This document shows positions 25,051 through 33,257 of a stretch of 64,000 bases of DNA, piece by piece. This DNA comes from Pseudovibrio brasiliensis (GTDB lineage: Bacteria > Pseudomonadota > Alphaproteobacteria > Rhizobiales > Stappiaceae). The DNA is taken from positions 4,238,341 through 4,302,340 of the forward strand of contig NZ_CP074126.1 in assembly GCF_018282095.1 (NCBI RefSeq), written 5' to 3'. The translations under genes were made by a program, and so were the position numbers. The notes under the pieces are model-generated. The model searched no databases, was not told the origin of the DNA, and saw only the letters and a list, made by a program, of their open reading frames with translations. Positions within the stretch are counted from its first letter, which is position 1, and every line of letters begins with the position of its first letter.

Positions 25051-26489
25051 TGGGCAAAACACCACGCAATCAGCCAAAGCACCACATCACTCTTTGGCAC
25101 CTGGTGTTTATGACCACAGCCCTCTTCATGACCATGCTGAACATGCCTCTCATGGCACAAACCGGCATGAAGATCCTGTTCTTCAACAGCGCGGTCATCC
25201 TCTGCTACATCTTACCGGTCGCCCTGATTTCAGCTGAACTGGCAACGGGTTGGCCAAAGCACGGCGTTTACACGTGGGTACAGGAAGCCTTCGGAGCCCC
25301 TTTCGGGTTTATGGCAATCTTCCTGCAATGGTTTCAGGCCATCTTCGCAATGGTCGCAACCGTCGCCTACACCACAGCAGCCCTCGCTTTCGTGTTTGAC
25401 AGGCCTCTCGATGAAAACCCATGGCTCATGTTCACTGGCGTCATCATCATCTACTGGGGGGCGACCTTCGCCAATTTTCGCGGCACCCGGATAACCAAGC
25501 GCATCGCCAGCTATTGCTTGCTGGCAGGTACCATCTTTCCATCACTCACCATGATCACGCTTGGCCTGCTGTACGTTTCTGGTCCCACCCAGCCGGTCAT
25601 AGACGTCAGCCTCACCACCACCAATGTGGTCCCATCCCTCTCGCAGACCTCAACACTGTTCCTCTTCCTCAGCTTCCTCTTCGGTTTCATCGGAATGGAA
25701 GTCTCCGCCGGCCACGCAACCGAGGTCCAGAACGTCCGTCGCACCTACCCAATCGCAATCCTCATCGCCGCATTCATAGGTTTTTCAATCTCGCTGCTAG
25801 GCGGCCTGACCATAGCTATGATCATCCCAGACAAAGAGATCTCAAACACCTTGGGCGTGCTGCAAACCTATACAATTTTGCTGGATCACTATGGCGTACC
25901 GGATCTCCTCCCCATCGCCGCGATGTTCATCGCAGTGGGCGCCGCAGGGCAAGTCAGCACCTGGATCGCTGGCCCGGTCAAAAGCCTCGCTGTCGCGGGA
26001 CGCGATGGCATGTTGCCCAAGTTTCTGCATGGCTCAAACGCCTACGATATGCCCGTCCCACTAATGATCGTACAGGCGACAATCGCCACCCTCATCGCAA
26101 CAGCATTCCTGCTTCACGTCAAAACGAACGAGGTGTTCCTGTATCTTACATCAACAGCAGTCCTGCTCTACTCCGTCATGTACCTGCTGCTTTACAGCAC
26201 AGCCATCCGTCTTCGCTACAAACGCCCAAACGTTCCCCGTACTTACAAAGTCCCGTTTGGCAACTGGGGCATCTGGGCCCTCGGCAGCATTGGCTTTTCT
26301 ATCTCACTCATCGCCTTCCTCATCGGCTTCCGCCCACCGGATGAACCTGACTTCCCGGCAACCACGTACCTTGCGATCATCATTCCCGGTGTGTTCCTCA
26401 CACTCAGCGTTCCGTTCATCCTCTGGAAAGTCAGCAGCCCCAACTGGAAAGCTCGCAAGAAAGCAAAAAAGCCACGCCCTACACCGTAG
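25050..26489 (+). CDS. APC superfamily amino acid permease/antiporter (copy 2)
   Basis: 479 residues and a clear paralogue of the preceding gene: ELATGWPKHGVYTWVQEAFG, GMEVSAGHATEVQNVRRTYPIAI and GAAGQVSTWIAGPVKSLAVAGRDGMLPK align directly with copy 1. The start ATG overlaps the previous stop by one base, so the second is translated by coupling. Two related permeases with different substrate loops (CHANEVENPQKN versus GHATEVQNVRRT) may form separate antiporters for different amino acids. The stop lies inside a terminator stem. Confidence 0.87.
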   Translation: MGKTPRNQPKHHITLWHLVFMTTALFMTMLNMPLMAQTGMKILFFNSAVILCYILPVALISAELATGWPKHGVYTWVQEAFGAPFGFMAIFLQWFQAIFAMVATVAYTTAALAFVFDRPLDENPWLMFTGVIIIYWGATFANFRGTRITKRIASYCLLAGTIFPSLTMITLGLLYVSGPTQPVIDVSLTTTNVVPSLSQTSTLFLFLSFLFGFIGMEVSAGHATEVQNVRRTYPIAILIAAFIGFSISLLGGLTIAMIIPDKEISNTLGVLQTYTILLDHYGVPDLLPIAAMFIAVGAAGQVSTWIAGPVKSLAVAGRDGMLPKFLHGSNAYDMPVPLMIVQATIATLIATAFLLHVKTNEVFLYLTSTAVLLYSVMYLLLYSTAIRLRYKRPNVPRTYKVPFGNWGIWALGSIGFSISLIAFLIGFRPPDEPDFPATTYLAIIIPGVFLTLSVPFILWKVSSPNWKARKKAKKPRPTP

Positions 26490-26500
26490 AACGTGGCTTT
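26468..26500. terminator. bidirectional terminator overlapping the end of the second permease gene
   Basis: AAAGCCACG and CGTGGCTTT pair around a 15-base loop. The A-run at 26464-26470 and the T-run at the end serve both directions. The stem overlaps the last codons of the permease, and the convergent carbonic anhydrase ends 26 bases beyond. Confidence 0.75.
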
Positions 26501-26525
26501 CTCAAAATTCTTCAGATCGAAGAGC

Positions 26526-27233
26526 TTATTTTTTCTCTTCGGCAGTAGCAGGAACATGCTCAGCAGTTTCCTGCTCTTTCAAGCGAGCCCGCAGATCCTG
26601 AGCATCTTCAAAGATCTCTGTTTCTTTATTCATGACTCGCAAGGAGCCTGATCCAATATCAAACCACGCGCCATGAATATTCAGATTGCCCTGAGTAACC
26701 AGCTTCTCAATGAACGGGAAAGTCATCAGGTTCTTCAGGCTCTGACGAATACCAGCATATTCCAGCGCCAGTTGAGGGTCTTCATTCTTGTCTACCGGAG
26801 TACAAGCCAGCGTAATCGCAGCAGGCTCCAGCATTTTAATCCACGGACCTACAAACTGGCCGGTCTTGCTCAGCTTACCGTTGCTCTCACGGAATGCCTG
26901 CACACCACCACATTTACAGTGGCCCAGAACAACAAGGTGCTTCACCTTCAGGCCAGTCACCGCATACTCAAGCGCGGCACTGGTACCGTGTGTGCCACCA
27001 CCCTGAATAAACGGAGGCACAAGGTTCGCCACGTTACGAACCACGAACAACTCACCCGGCTGCGCATGGAAAATTCCTTCAGGTGTCACCCGGCTATCAC
27101 AGCAGGAAATCACCATAACTTCAGGCTCTTGACCATAGATGGCGAGGTTTTGATATTCCTCTTCAAACTGGCTATAAATCCGCTCTTTATAAAGGCCATA
27201 TCCAGCCAACAGTTCTTTCGGAAAATCAGTCAT
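26526..27233 (-). CDS. beta-class carbonic anhydrase
   Basis: 235 residues from the ATG at 27233 (the frame extends to 27320 but the extra residues are not family-like). Zinc ligands are visible: Cys and Asp/Arg dyad in CCDSRV, and His/Cys in LGHCKCGGVQAF. FVVRNVANLVPPF is the dimer/active-site strand. It interconverts CO2 and bicarbonate in the cytoplasm, supplying bicarbonate for carboxylases or pH homeostasis. A hydrophilic tail ends KEQETAEHVPATAEEKK. It is monocistronic. Confidence 0.95.
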   Translation of the reverse strand: MTDFPKELLAGYGLYKERIYSQFEEEYQNLAIYGQEPEVMVISCCDSRVTPEGIFHAQPGELFVVRNVANLVPPFIQGGGTHGTSAALEYAVTGLKVKHLVVLGHCKCGGVQAFRESNGKLSKTGQFVGPWIKMLEPAAITLACTPVDKNEDPQLALEYAGIRQSLKNLMTFPFIEKLVTQGNLNIHGAWFDIGSGSLRVMNKETEIFEDAQDLRARLKEQETAEHVPATAEEKK

Positions 27234-27467
27234 TCGTCGCCATCTCTTTAAGGCCATCTCCAAAAGCCAAAGGCCTTCGGGGATGAGCGAAGTTAATCCT
27301 TGAAAGCAGCTTGTCAGCAAAACACACTGCTTTTGTCCCTCTATGATCTGCCTATATAGCTAAGGCAATCGATCTTTCAACTGGCGATAAGACCAGAAAG
27401 CTAAAAGTCTTAGCGCTCACCTCATGAGCAAGCATCCTACCAGTTAAAAGCCAGAGATAAATCGGGT

Positions 27468-27851
27468 TCAGCCTCTACGCGCCGTCACCTCAATTTCAAC
27501 CTTCATCTCTTCTTTGATGAGATCACAGATCACCATCGTTGCTGCAGGGCGAATGTCACCAAAATACTCACCAAGAACAGCAAAAACCGCCTCAACATTA
27601 CTCCGGTCAGTTACGTAATAGCGCGCGCGCACAACATCATTAAGCGAACATCCCGCCTCATCAAGCGCCCCCTTAATGGTCTCAAGAATATTGACGGTCT
27701 GTGCGCCAACATCCTCAGGCATCTGCATAGTGGAATAATCGTAACCGGTCGTTCCGGAAACATGAACGAAGTCACCATCGACAACAGCGCGGGAATATCC
27801 GGCTGTCTTTTCAAAAGGTGAACCTGAGGAAATAAGGGTTCTCTCTGACAT
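27468..27851 (-). CDS. RidA/YjgF family protein
   Basis: 127 residues from the ATG at 27851, with GGAGG 6 bases upstream. SSGSPFEKTAGYSRAV, VHVSGTTGYDYSTM, TVNILETIKGALDEAGCSLNDVVRARYYVTD and KVEIEVTARRG are the family blocks; the arginine in VRARYY binds the carboxylate. RidA proteins hydrolyse reactive enamine/imine intermediates released by PLP enzymes, though divergent members act in catabolic pathways. Active as a trimer. No operon partner is evident. Confidence 0.9.
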   Translation of the reverse strand: MSERTLISSGSPFEKTAGYSRAVVDGDFVHVSGTTGYDYSTMQMPEDVGAQTVNILETIKGALDEAGCSLNDVVRARYYVTDRSNVEAVFAVLGEYFGDIRPAATMVICDLIKEEMKVEIEVTARRG

Positions 27852-27961
27852 CACAACCTCCCTGAACCATAGCTCAACATGCTGCGGCAGAAACCACCGC
27901 CAGCATCCATTGTTTCAAGGATACAACCAACCCCATCCCGATCAATTGAGAAATTGCCGCC

Positions 27962-28153
27962 TTAATCCTGACTACTTGATGAAAAGAAGCAGCTGAGGCC
28001 AAGAGCCGTCCAAAGCGCAATGCCGATCCAATACATCAAAGGATCAGCAGATCTGTAGATCACGTCATAGAGAAGCGTGTATCCCGCATAAAGATCCCAC
28101 CCGACCCAAGCCAGCAATACAACACCAACAATCCGCCAGAAAAAGCTCACCAT
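27962..28153 (-). CDS. small membrane protein, unknown function
   Basis: 63 residues from the ATG at 28153, preceded by GGGAGG 9 bases upstream. Two hydrophobic segments are visible: FFWRIVGVVLLAWVGWDLYAG and PLMYWIGIALWTALGLSCFF, with a short polar loop and a serine-rich tail. Small two-helix membrane proteins of this kind are common and poorly known. The good ribosome-binding site makes a chance frame unlikely. Confidence 0.65.
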   Translation of the reverse strand: MVSFFWRIVGVVLLAWVGWDLYAGYTLLYDVIYRSADPLMYWIGIALWTALGLSCFFSSSSQD

Positions 28154-28685
28154 GGGCACAAACCTCCCTCTACTCATAGTAACGCGTTGATCTGGAAGAA
28201 AAACCTGTGGTTTTAGGGGGCCAAACAGTGAACATCACTACTTCAGCCTCTCAAGTGAATCAGGTGAGATTTGCTTACATTTTTAGTGACCAGCTTGCAC
28301 AATCCTACAAATTCAACGTCAGGATGTAGGTTCAGCTAAAAACACGACACAATTACCTAACTAATATCTACATTTAATTTGCTCATTTCTCCTGATTCTG
28401 AGATATAAAGGAGTTCAAACAGACAGAAAGCTTGCTCGTTTCTCTCGAGCATTTTTGTCGATCATCTGAAGCACGGAGTGCGGGAATTGCCACATCATCC
28501 GTCAACCTATTGAATTTGTTTATTAAAACAAGTCAATCGGACAACCAAGGAAAATACAGAGGCAAAAGAAAAAAGATCAAAAGCGACAGATACTATGCGA
28601 AGTGTCAACCTTCTAAGGTGTTGCTTGATAACTAAAAATACTTCTTATTCAATGCCTGCCGTGTTGTTGTTGGGGGACTACATAC
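28154..28685. other. 532-base AT-rich intergenic region upstream of mch
   Basis: Long AT-rich stretch between the small membrane protein and mesaconyl-CoA hydratase. A 67-codon frame exists but lacks a ribosome-binding site and coding character. Expected to hold the mch promoter and regulatory sites; no repeat was recognised. Confidence 0.4.
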
Positions 28686-29768
28686 ATGACGTTAACTGCG
28701 GTTAAGACAAAAACGTCTTGCGGTAACTTTTTTGAAGATTTTCACGTGGGCCAGGTCATAAGACATGGAACACCAAAGACAATAAACGAAGGAGATACAG
28801 CTCTTTATACTGCATTGTACGGATCTCGATTTGCGGTACAGTCGGGAACTGCTTTTGCAGAAGAAATTGGCTACCCGTATTACCCACTGGATGACTTATT
28901 AGTCTTTCACGTGGTCTTCGGCAAAACAGTGGGAGATATTTCACTAAATGCCGTCGCTAATCTGGGTTACTCCGATTGCCGTTTCCTGATGCCTGTCTAT
29001 GCCGGAGACACGCTCTCTGCCACGTCAGAAGTCATCGGGTTGAAAGAAAACTCAAACGGCAAAACCGGTGTTGTTTACGTGCGCTCTACTGGTTATCGCC
29101 ACAAGGAGCCGGGAAACCCTGAAAAGGTTTTGGAATACACCCGCTGGGTCATGGTGAAGAAGCGTGATGAAAACGCGTCCGCACCAGAAACCACCCTGCC
29201 GGAGTTGCCAGAAGGCGTTTCTGAAGACACTCTGGGACAAGCCGTTCCGGAGCTATCCATCGAGAATTGGGACTTTGACCTGTCCGGATCTCCATTCCGC
29301 TTTGATGACTACGAAGTGGGTGAGAAGATCGATCACGTTGATGGTATGACCGTGGAAGAAGCTGAGCATCAGCTGGCCACACGTCTCTACCAGAACACGG
29401 CGAAGGTCCACTTCAATCACCACAGTGAGAAGAACAGCCGCTTCGGCAAACGCCTGATCTACGGCGGTCACGTCATCTCGCTCGCGCGTGCGTTGTCTTT
29501 CAATGGTTTGGGCAATGCATTCCACATCACAGGCATCAATGCAGGACGTCATGTTGCTCCGCTCTTCGCAGGCGACACCGTTTACGCATGGTCTGAAGTG
29601 CTGGACAAGAAGCGGATTGAAGGCCGAAGCGACATCGCAGCCATGCGCCTGCGCCTCGTCGCCACCAAAGATCTCACCTGCGGAGATTTCCCTTACAAAA
29701 ACGAAGAAGGGAAATACGAAGACGGCGTGATCCTCGATCTGGATTACTGGATCGTCATCCCGGTCTGA
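28686..29768 (+). CDS. mch: mesaconyl-CoA hydratase (beta-methylmalyl-CoA dehydratase)
   Basis: 360 residues, a double hotdog MaoC-type hydratase. CGNFFEDFHVGQVIRH, TINEGDTALYTALYGSRFA, PLDDLLVFHVVFGKTVGDISLNAVANLGYSDCRF, YAGDTLSATSEVIG and VLEYTRWVMVKKRD agree closely with the Rhodobacter Mch pattern; the N- and C-terminal halves each carry a hotdog domain. It interconverts mesaconyl-CoA and beta-methylmalyl-CoA in the ethylmalonyl-CoA pathway for acetate and other C2 assimilation. The start is preceded by GGGGGA. Other pathway genes (ccr, ecm, mcl) are not in this window, so it stands as a single gene. Two stem-loops follow. Confidence 0.88.
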   Translation: MTLTAVKTKTSCGNFFEDFHVGQVIRHGTPKTINEGDTALYTALYGSRFAVQSGTAFAEEIGYPYYPLDDLLVFHVVFGKTVGDISLNAVANLGYSDCRFLMPVYAGDTLSATSEVIGLKENSNGKTGVVYVRSTGYRHKEPGNPEKVLEYTRWVMVKKRDENASAPETTLPELPEGVSEDTLGQAVPELSIENWDFDLSGSPFRFDDYEVGEKIDHVDGMTVEEAEHQLATRLYQNTAKVHFNHHSEKNSRFGKRLIYGGHVISLARALSFNGLGNAFHITGINAGRHVAPLFAGDTVYAWSEVLDKKRIEGRSDIAAMRLRLVATKDLTCGDFPYKNEEGKYEDGVILDLDYWIVIPV

Positions 29769-29781
29769 TCTTGAAAGTTTT

Positions 29782-29802
29782 AGAGAGGCCAACGGCCTCT
29801 CT
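29782..29802 (+). terminator. mch terminator
   Basis: AGAGAGGCC and GGCCTCTCT pair around an AAC loop, followed by TTTG, 14 bases after the mch stop. Confidence 0.75.
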
Positions 29803-29845
29803 TTGAGCCAAGCAAACCAAATAACAGAATAAAAACAACACACCC

Positions 29846-29875
29846 AAAGCCCGGCGCACCTCCTGCCCGGGCTTT
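29846..29875. terminator. second terminator, convergent side
   Basis: AAAGCCCGG and CCGGGCTTT pair around a 12-base loop, followed by TTC on the plus strand and preceded by A/C-rich sequence. It can serve either mch or the lipoprotein operon arriving from the other side. Confidence 0.7.
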
Positions 29876-29894
29876 TTCAATGAACTCAAGAAGA

Positions 29895-30335
29895 TTAGCC
29901 CAACTCTTGCGCAGGAACCTTCAGTTCTTTCTCCAGAACGCTAAAGTAGTCATTGTAAGCAGCTTCAGAATCTATCGGCTTGTTGTTGTAGGATGCATTT
30001 GCACGCACGAGCATCTGTCCATCAACGATTGGAACAACACTCACCGTCATCCTTAATTGGTACCCGTCCAGCTTGGTGCCACTCACAGTGCCCAGATCTT
30101 TATCTGCATTCCCGATAACAAACCCCATGTCTTGCATAGTCGTCATCACAGAGCGCATTGTCTTGTCTTTGTCTTCAACCTTAAAGGTTCGAGATTGCAC
30201 TTGCCGTAAGCCACTTTGCTCCGCTGCTTCAATGTCAAAGACATTGTCCTTGGAGTTCATCTGACAACCTGCTGCTCCAAAGCTCATGGCCAGAATGGTT
30301 GCGCAAGCTACTATCTGAGATCGCCTCAATGCCAT
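29895..30335 (-). CDS. putative lipoprotein B of a paralogous pair
   Basis: 146 residues from the ATG at 30335, which has a near-perfect AGGAGG 6 bases upstream. A longer frame is spurious. Signal peptide MALRRSQIVACATILAMS ends in FGAAGC, a lipobox with Cys24. The mature part holds TMRSVMTTMQDMGFVIGNADKDLGTVSGTKLDG, which is strikingly similar to the region in the upstream gene (ALQDMGFTIDQSDPELGLVVGSK), so the two are paralogues. No known domain was recognised. It starts 1 base after the stop of lipoprotein A, so the two are one operon. Confidence 0.72.
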   Translation of the reverse strand: MALRRSQIVACATILAMSFGAAGCQMNSKDNVFDIEAAEQSGLRQVQSRTFKVEDKDKTMRSVMTTMQDMGFVIGNADKDLGTVSGTKLDGYQLRMTVSVVPIVDGQMLVRANASYNNKPIDSEAAYNDYFSVLEKELKVPAQELG

Positions 30336-30336
30336 T

Positions 30337-30885
30337 CTAACCTCCTGTGACTTCCCATGGAATAGATCCACCAAGTGTCTCGTAAAACTGAGTGTAAAGC
30401 TCTTCATCGCGGATCGTTTCAGCCTTTGAAACCTTGCCACGCTGATCCAGAACCACACGTTGCACGCTGATGCGAAGATCCGTTTCATCAGAACCGTCAC
30501 CTGCAATCAAAGAAGCTCTTACAACCTGCTCGTCATCATATCGAAAACCGTTCACACCAGCTGCAGGCCCAGCCAGCAGCGTCGTCAAGGTCGCGCCAAC
30601 CACAGCAAGCGCGATCTGTCCACCATCAGTGGCATCACGTTGCTTTGACCCGACCACAAGCCCAAGCTCAGGATCACTTTGGTCAATGGTGAACCCCATA
30701 TCCTGCAAAGCTGCCGCACCTGCCAAAAGAACCTCTTTCTTTTTTGGTGTCGCAACTTTTCTGGATTGAGCTACCTTCATAACCCTGTGCTTTTCACTTA
30801 CCTGAAGAACATCATCAGGCATCTGAGCACACGCCCCCGTTAGCAACAGCGTGCAGCAAGCAAGAATATTAAAACCGGATTTCAT
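30337..30885 (-). CDS. putative lipoprotein A of a paralogous pair
   Basis: 182 residues from the ATG at 30885. The N-terminus FNILACCTLLLTGACAQ carries a lipobox (LTGAC). Then KKKEVLLAGAAALQDMGFTIDQSDPELGLVVGSKQRDATDGGQIALAVVGATLTTLLAGP: a conserved alternation of helix and strand with a hydrophobic, Gly/Ala-rich insertion, GGQIALAVVGATLTTLLAGPAAG, long enough to touch or span a membrane. The second gene of the operon, B, lacks this insertion. Function unknown; an envelope-located pair is likely. Confidence 0.7.
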   Translation of the reverse strand: MKSGFNILACCTLLLTGACAQMPDDVLQVSEKHRVMKVAQSRKVATPKKKEVLLAGAAALQDMGFTIDQSDPELGLVVGSKQRDATDGGQIALAVVGATLTTLLAGPAAGVNGFRYDDEQVVRASLIAGDGSDETDLRISVQRVVLDQRGKVSKAETIRDEELYTQFYETLGGSIPWEVTGG

Positions 30886-31527
30886 GAATGGCCCCAAGTC
30901 AGCACGAAACTGATGCCAGCTTGAGCCGTCACCTGAATATTTTAGTATCTCCTAAATGAGACCAACTAGATATAAAATGATAAATCTACGCGGAGAGAGT
31001 TGGCCTACAGGCTAGCCGCATAAGCAATTGAGGCAATGATAGAAAGAAACAAGCGATGTCCTGATTGTCGTACACAGAGATCATTTAAATTGAAGAGGAA
31101 CACATACATTTCAATATCTCTATGAAATTAGATTCCTTAATACAATTCAATTACTTAATTCAATAAAAAGTATCTAGTGGCGCCGCTTACAGAATAAAAG
31201 GTTAGCCAGTTTCGTCCAAAACAGAAAAACCAAACAGCAATCAAACGATTCCGTGTCTTTTGATCTACACTAAGTAATAATCGTTCAACTCACTCTGCTG
31301 TCCCGTCCACCAACATCAAAACCTATCCCCCAACTGCCAGCATACGCATCAGCTGAGACCAAAACCGTCTTCGGCGAATAAACCTGCTGTCAAAACAGCA
31401 TAGATGCTCGCACAGAACGCTTAATCAACCACCATTGTTACGCTCTCTGTAACATCAAGATACGCACTAAGCCCAAAGCGGTCAGTCAACCTGACCGCTT
31501 CATCAATCACACAACAAGCAAACCCCT
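30886..31527. other. 642-base AT-rich intergenic region
   Basis: AT-rich stretch between lipoprotein A and the chemoreceptor gene. No gene with credible coding character; it contains the promoter of the lipoprotein pair and ends with the receptor terminator. Nothing else recognised. Confidence 0.45.
31476..31500 (-). terminator. terminator of the chemoreceptor gene
   Basis: AAGCGGTCAG and CTGACCGCTT pair perfectly around TCAAC, 27 bases beyond the receptor stop on the minus strand. Confidence 0.75.
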
Positions 31528-32907
31528 TCACCGACGGGTTAGCAGCTCATCCAGGTAGCGGAGGACGTCGACGGATGCGGTCTCCATGCGCTTGTAAGCG
31601 GCGGCGGCACCTTCGTGGTTGCCAGTTTCCAGCATGCGGGCGCATTCTTTGCCTTGTTCGTGCACTTCTGCATGAACGGGCAGAAGTTTCTTGAAAGCGA
31701 GGCTGTTGCGTACGCGGGGATCTTCCACCTTGTCATACCACTTACCAAGACGACACTGGTGATGATCAGAAAGCTCTGTCACCTGCAAGCTGCTGAGGCC
31801 TACGGACATTTCCGCAAGGCGTTTCTTCCAGATGATGTGATCTGCTTTAGCACGGTGCAGAATGAAGTTCGGTACGCCACGCTTCTCAAACTCGGTGAAC
31901 TGTTCTTCAACGATGGATTCTGACTGAGCAACAGTCTGGATTACATGCTCAATCCGCTCATTCACATCACGCGCATGACCCGCGATGGAATGAACACCGC
32001 GATTGATCTCATGCGTAGCTTCTTCCTGCTGGGTCAACTGTCGCGCAATCTCACGCATCTGGGTGCTTGCAACGCCAACGTCACGAAGCACCTCCGAAAT
32101 CAGGCTTTCAGCATTCTGGGAATTATCAATGCTCTTACCGACCAGTGACTGCGCATCACTCACCGAAGAATTTACATCATTCACATGGCCCTGAAGTGTC
32201 TCAATCCGTGTCCGGATATCATCAGTCGCCTGCTGTGTCTGGCCAGATAGGTCCTTCACCTCCGACGCAACAACAGCAAAACCCTTACCGGCCTCTCCGG
32301 CGCGTGCCGCTTCAATCGTCGCATTCAGCGCAAGCAGGTTGGTCTGCTTGGCAAGGCCCTCAATGGTGCCAACAAAGGTACCAATCTGCACTGCTGCAGC
32401 CGTCAACTCATTTGCGGCCTCAATCATTGTCTCAAAGAACTGCCCTATATGCTGGCTCGCATCTGCGGACTCACGCGTAGCAGCCTCCCCTTGCTGCATG
32501 GCAACATTGGCAGATTCGACTGCATCCGCTGCACCTTGCGCGCTTGAGGCAATTTCAGAGAACGAAACGTTCAGTTCTTCAACGCCAGTCGCAATCGTCT
32601 GCGCGCCTTCATCCGCTTTACGAATGTGCCAGGTGATCTGGGAAATCGCTGCCATGGATTCACTGGCCTGCAACGAGTACTCTACCGTCTGACCAAGAGT
32701 GTTCTCGTCTTGAGTGTCTATCTTCTGCTTCAGCGCCTCAAATCGCTGATAAAGATCTGACGAAATCCCTTCCACTTCAGGCAGCGGACGATCTTCCATC
32801 AAAGCCAACAAAAGTGCATCAATTCCCTCACGACTGATGAGTTCCACATCCGCTTCATGTGATGCCTGAGCTTTTGGTGCGCCCTTCAACATACCCGACC
32901 AATTCAT
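31528..32907 (-). CDS. soluble methyl-accepting chemotaxis protein with C-terminal CZB domain
   Basis: 459 residues with no transmembrane segment, so it is a cytoplasmic receptor. The signalling tip reads [33 protein letters not shown] (about residues 183-215), the hallmark of MCPs, inside a long coiled coil from about residue 90 to 325. The C-terminal CZB (chemoreceptor zinc-binding) domain has [24 protein letters not shown] and [19 protein letters not shown], giving the HCHH ligand set. CZB receptors sense zinc or hypochlorite through the cysteine/zinc site. No che genes are near. Good ribosome-binding site (AAGGTAA). Confidence 0.9.
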   Translation of the reverse strand: MNWSGMLKGAPKAQASHEADVELISREGIDALLLALMEDRPLPEVEGISSDLYQRFEALKQKIDTQDENTLGQTVEYSLQASESMAAISQITWHIRKADEGAQTIATGVEELNVSFSEIASSAQGAADAVESANVAMQQGEAATRESADASQHIGQFFETMIEAANELTAAAVQIGTFVGTIEGLAKQTNLLALNATIEAARAGEAGKGFAVVASEVKDLSGQTQQATDDIRTRIETLQGHVNDVNSSVSDAQSLVGKSIDNSQNAESLISEVLRDVGVASTQMREIARQLTQQEEATHEINRGVHSIAGHARDVNERIEHVIQTVAQSESIVEEQFTEFEKRGVPNFILHRAKADHIIWKKRLAEMSVGLSSLQVTELSDHHQCRLGKWYDKVEDPRVRNSLAFKKLLPVHAEVHEQGKECARMLETGNHEGAAAAYKRMETASVDVLRYLDELLTRR

Positions 32908-33257
32908 CTCGAATTACCTTCTAAACTGCACATCCAGTGCAGATAATCCCCGACACGCTGCCCTCTCGATTATTCGACCCACCCGAGCAAGATGATCATC
33001 AAATAAGTAAGATCAGCGTATTTACATACCCTACGACAAGTCATCCAATACATTCAGCGCAACTATCCCAACATCACCAATATGAATTCGGAGGACTCAT
33101 GCTTCAAACATACATAAATTAATACTAATAATAGTTAATCATCCTAATAAATATGATATTTACCTGAAATTTCAGTAGGTTCCCACAGAGGCCTGACAAA
33201 GCAAAAGCCCCGGCCTTTTCAGACCGGGGCTCACAATGCATAAGTTATGCTAAGCTA
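32908..33257. other. 350-base intergenic region
   Basis: Region between the U32 gene stop and the chemoreceptor start, both on the minus strand. AT-rich; must hold the chemoreceptor promoter. The U32 terminator lies within it. Nothing else seen. Confidence 0.45.
33206..33231 (-). terminator. terminator of the U32 gene
   Basis: AGCCCCGG and CCGGGGCT pair around a 10-base loop with an AAAA run on the plus strand side, 27 bases past the U32 stop on the minus strand. Confidence 0.8.

Noticed and set aside
28432-28635. A 67-codon frame upstream of mch
   Set aside because: No ribosome-binding site, low complexity and no recognisable features. Treated as intergenic.
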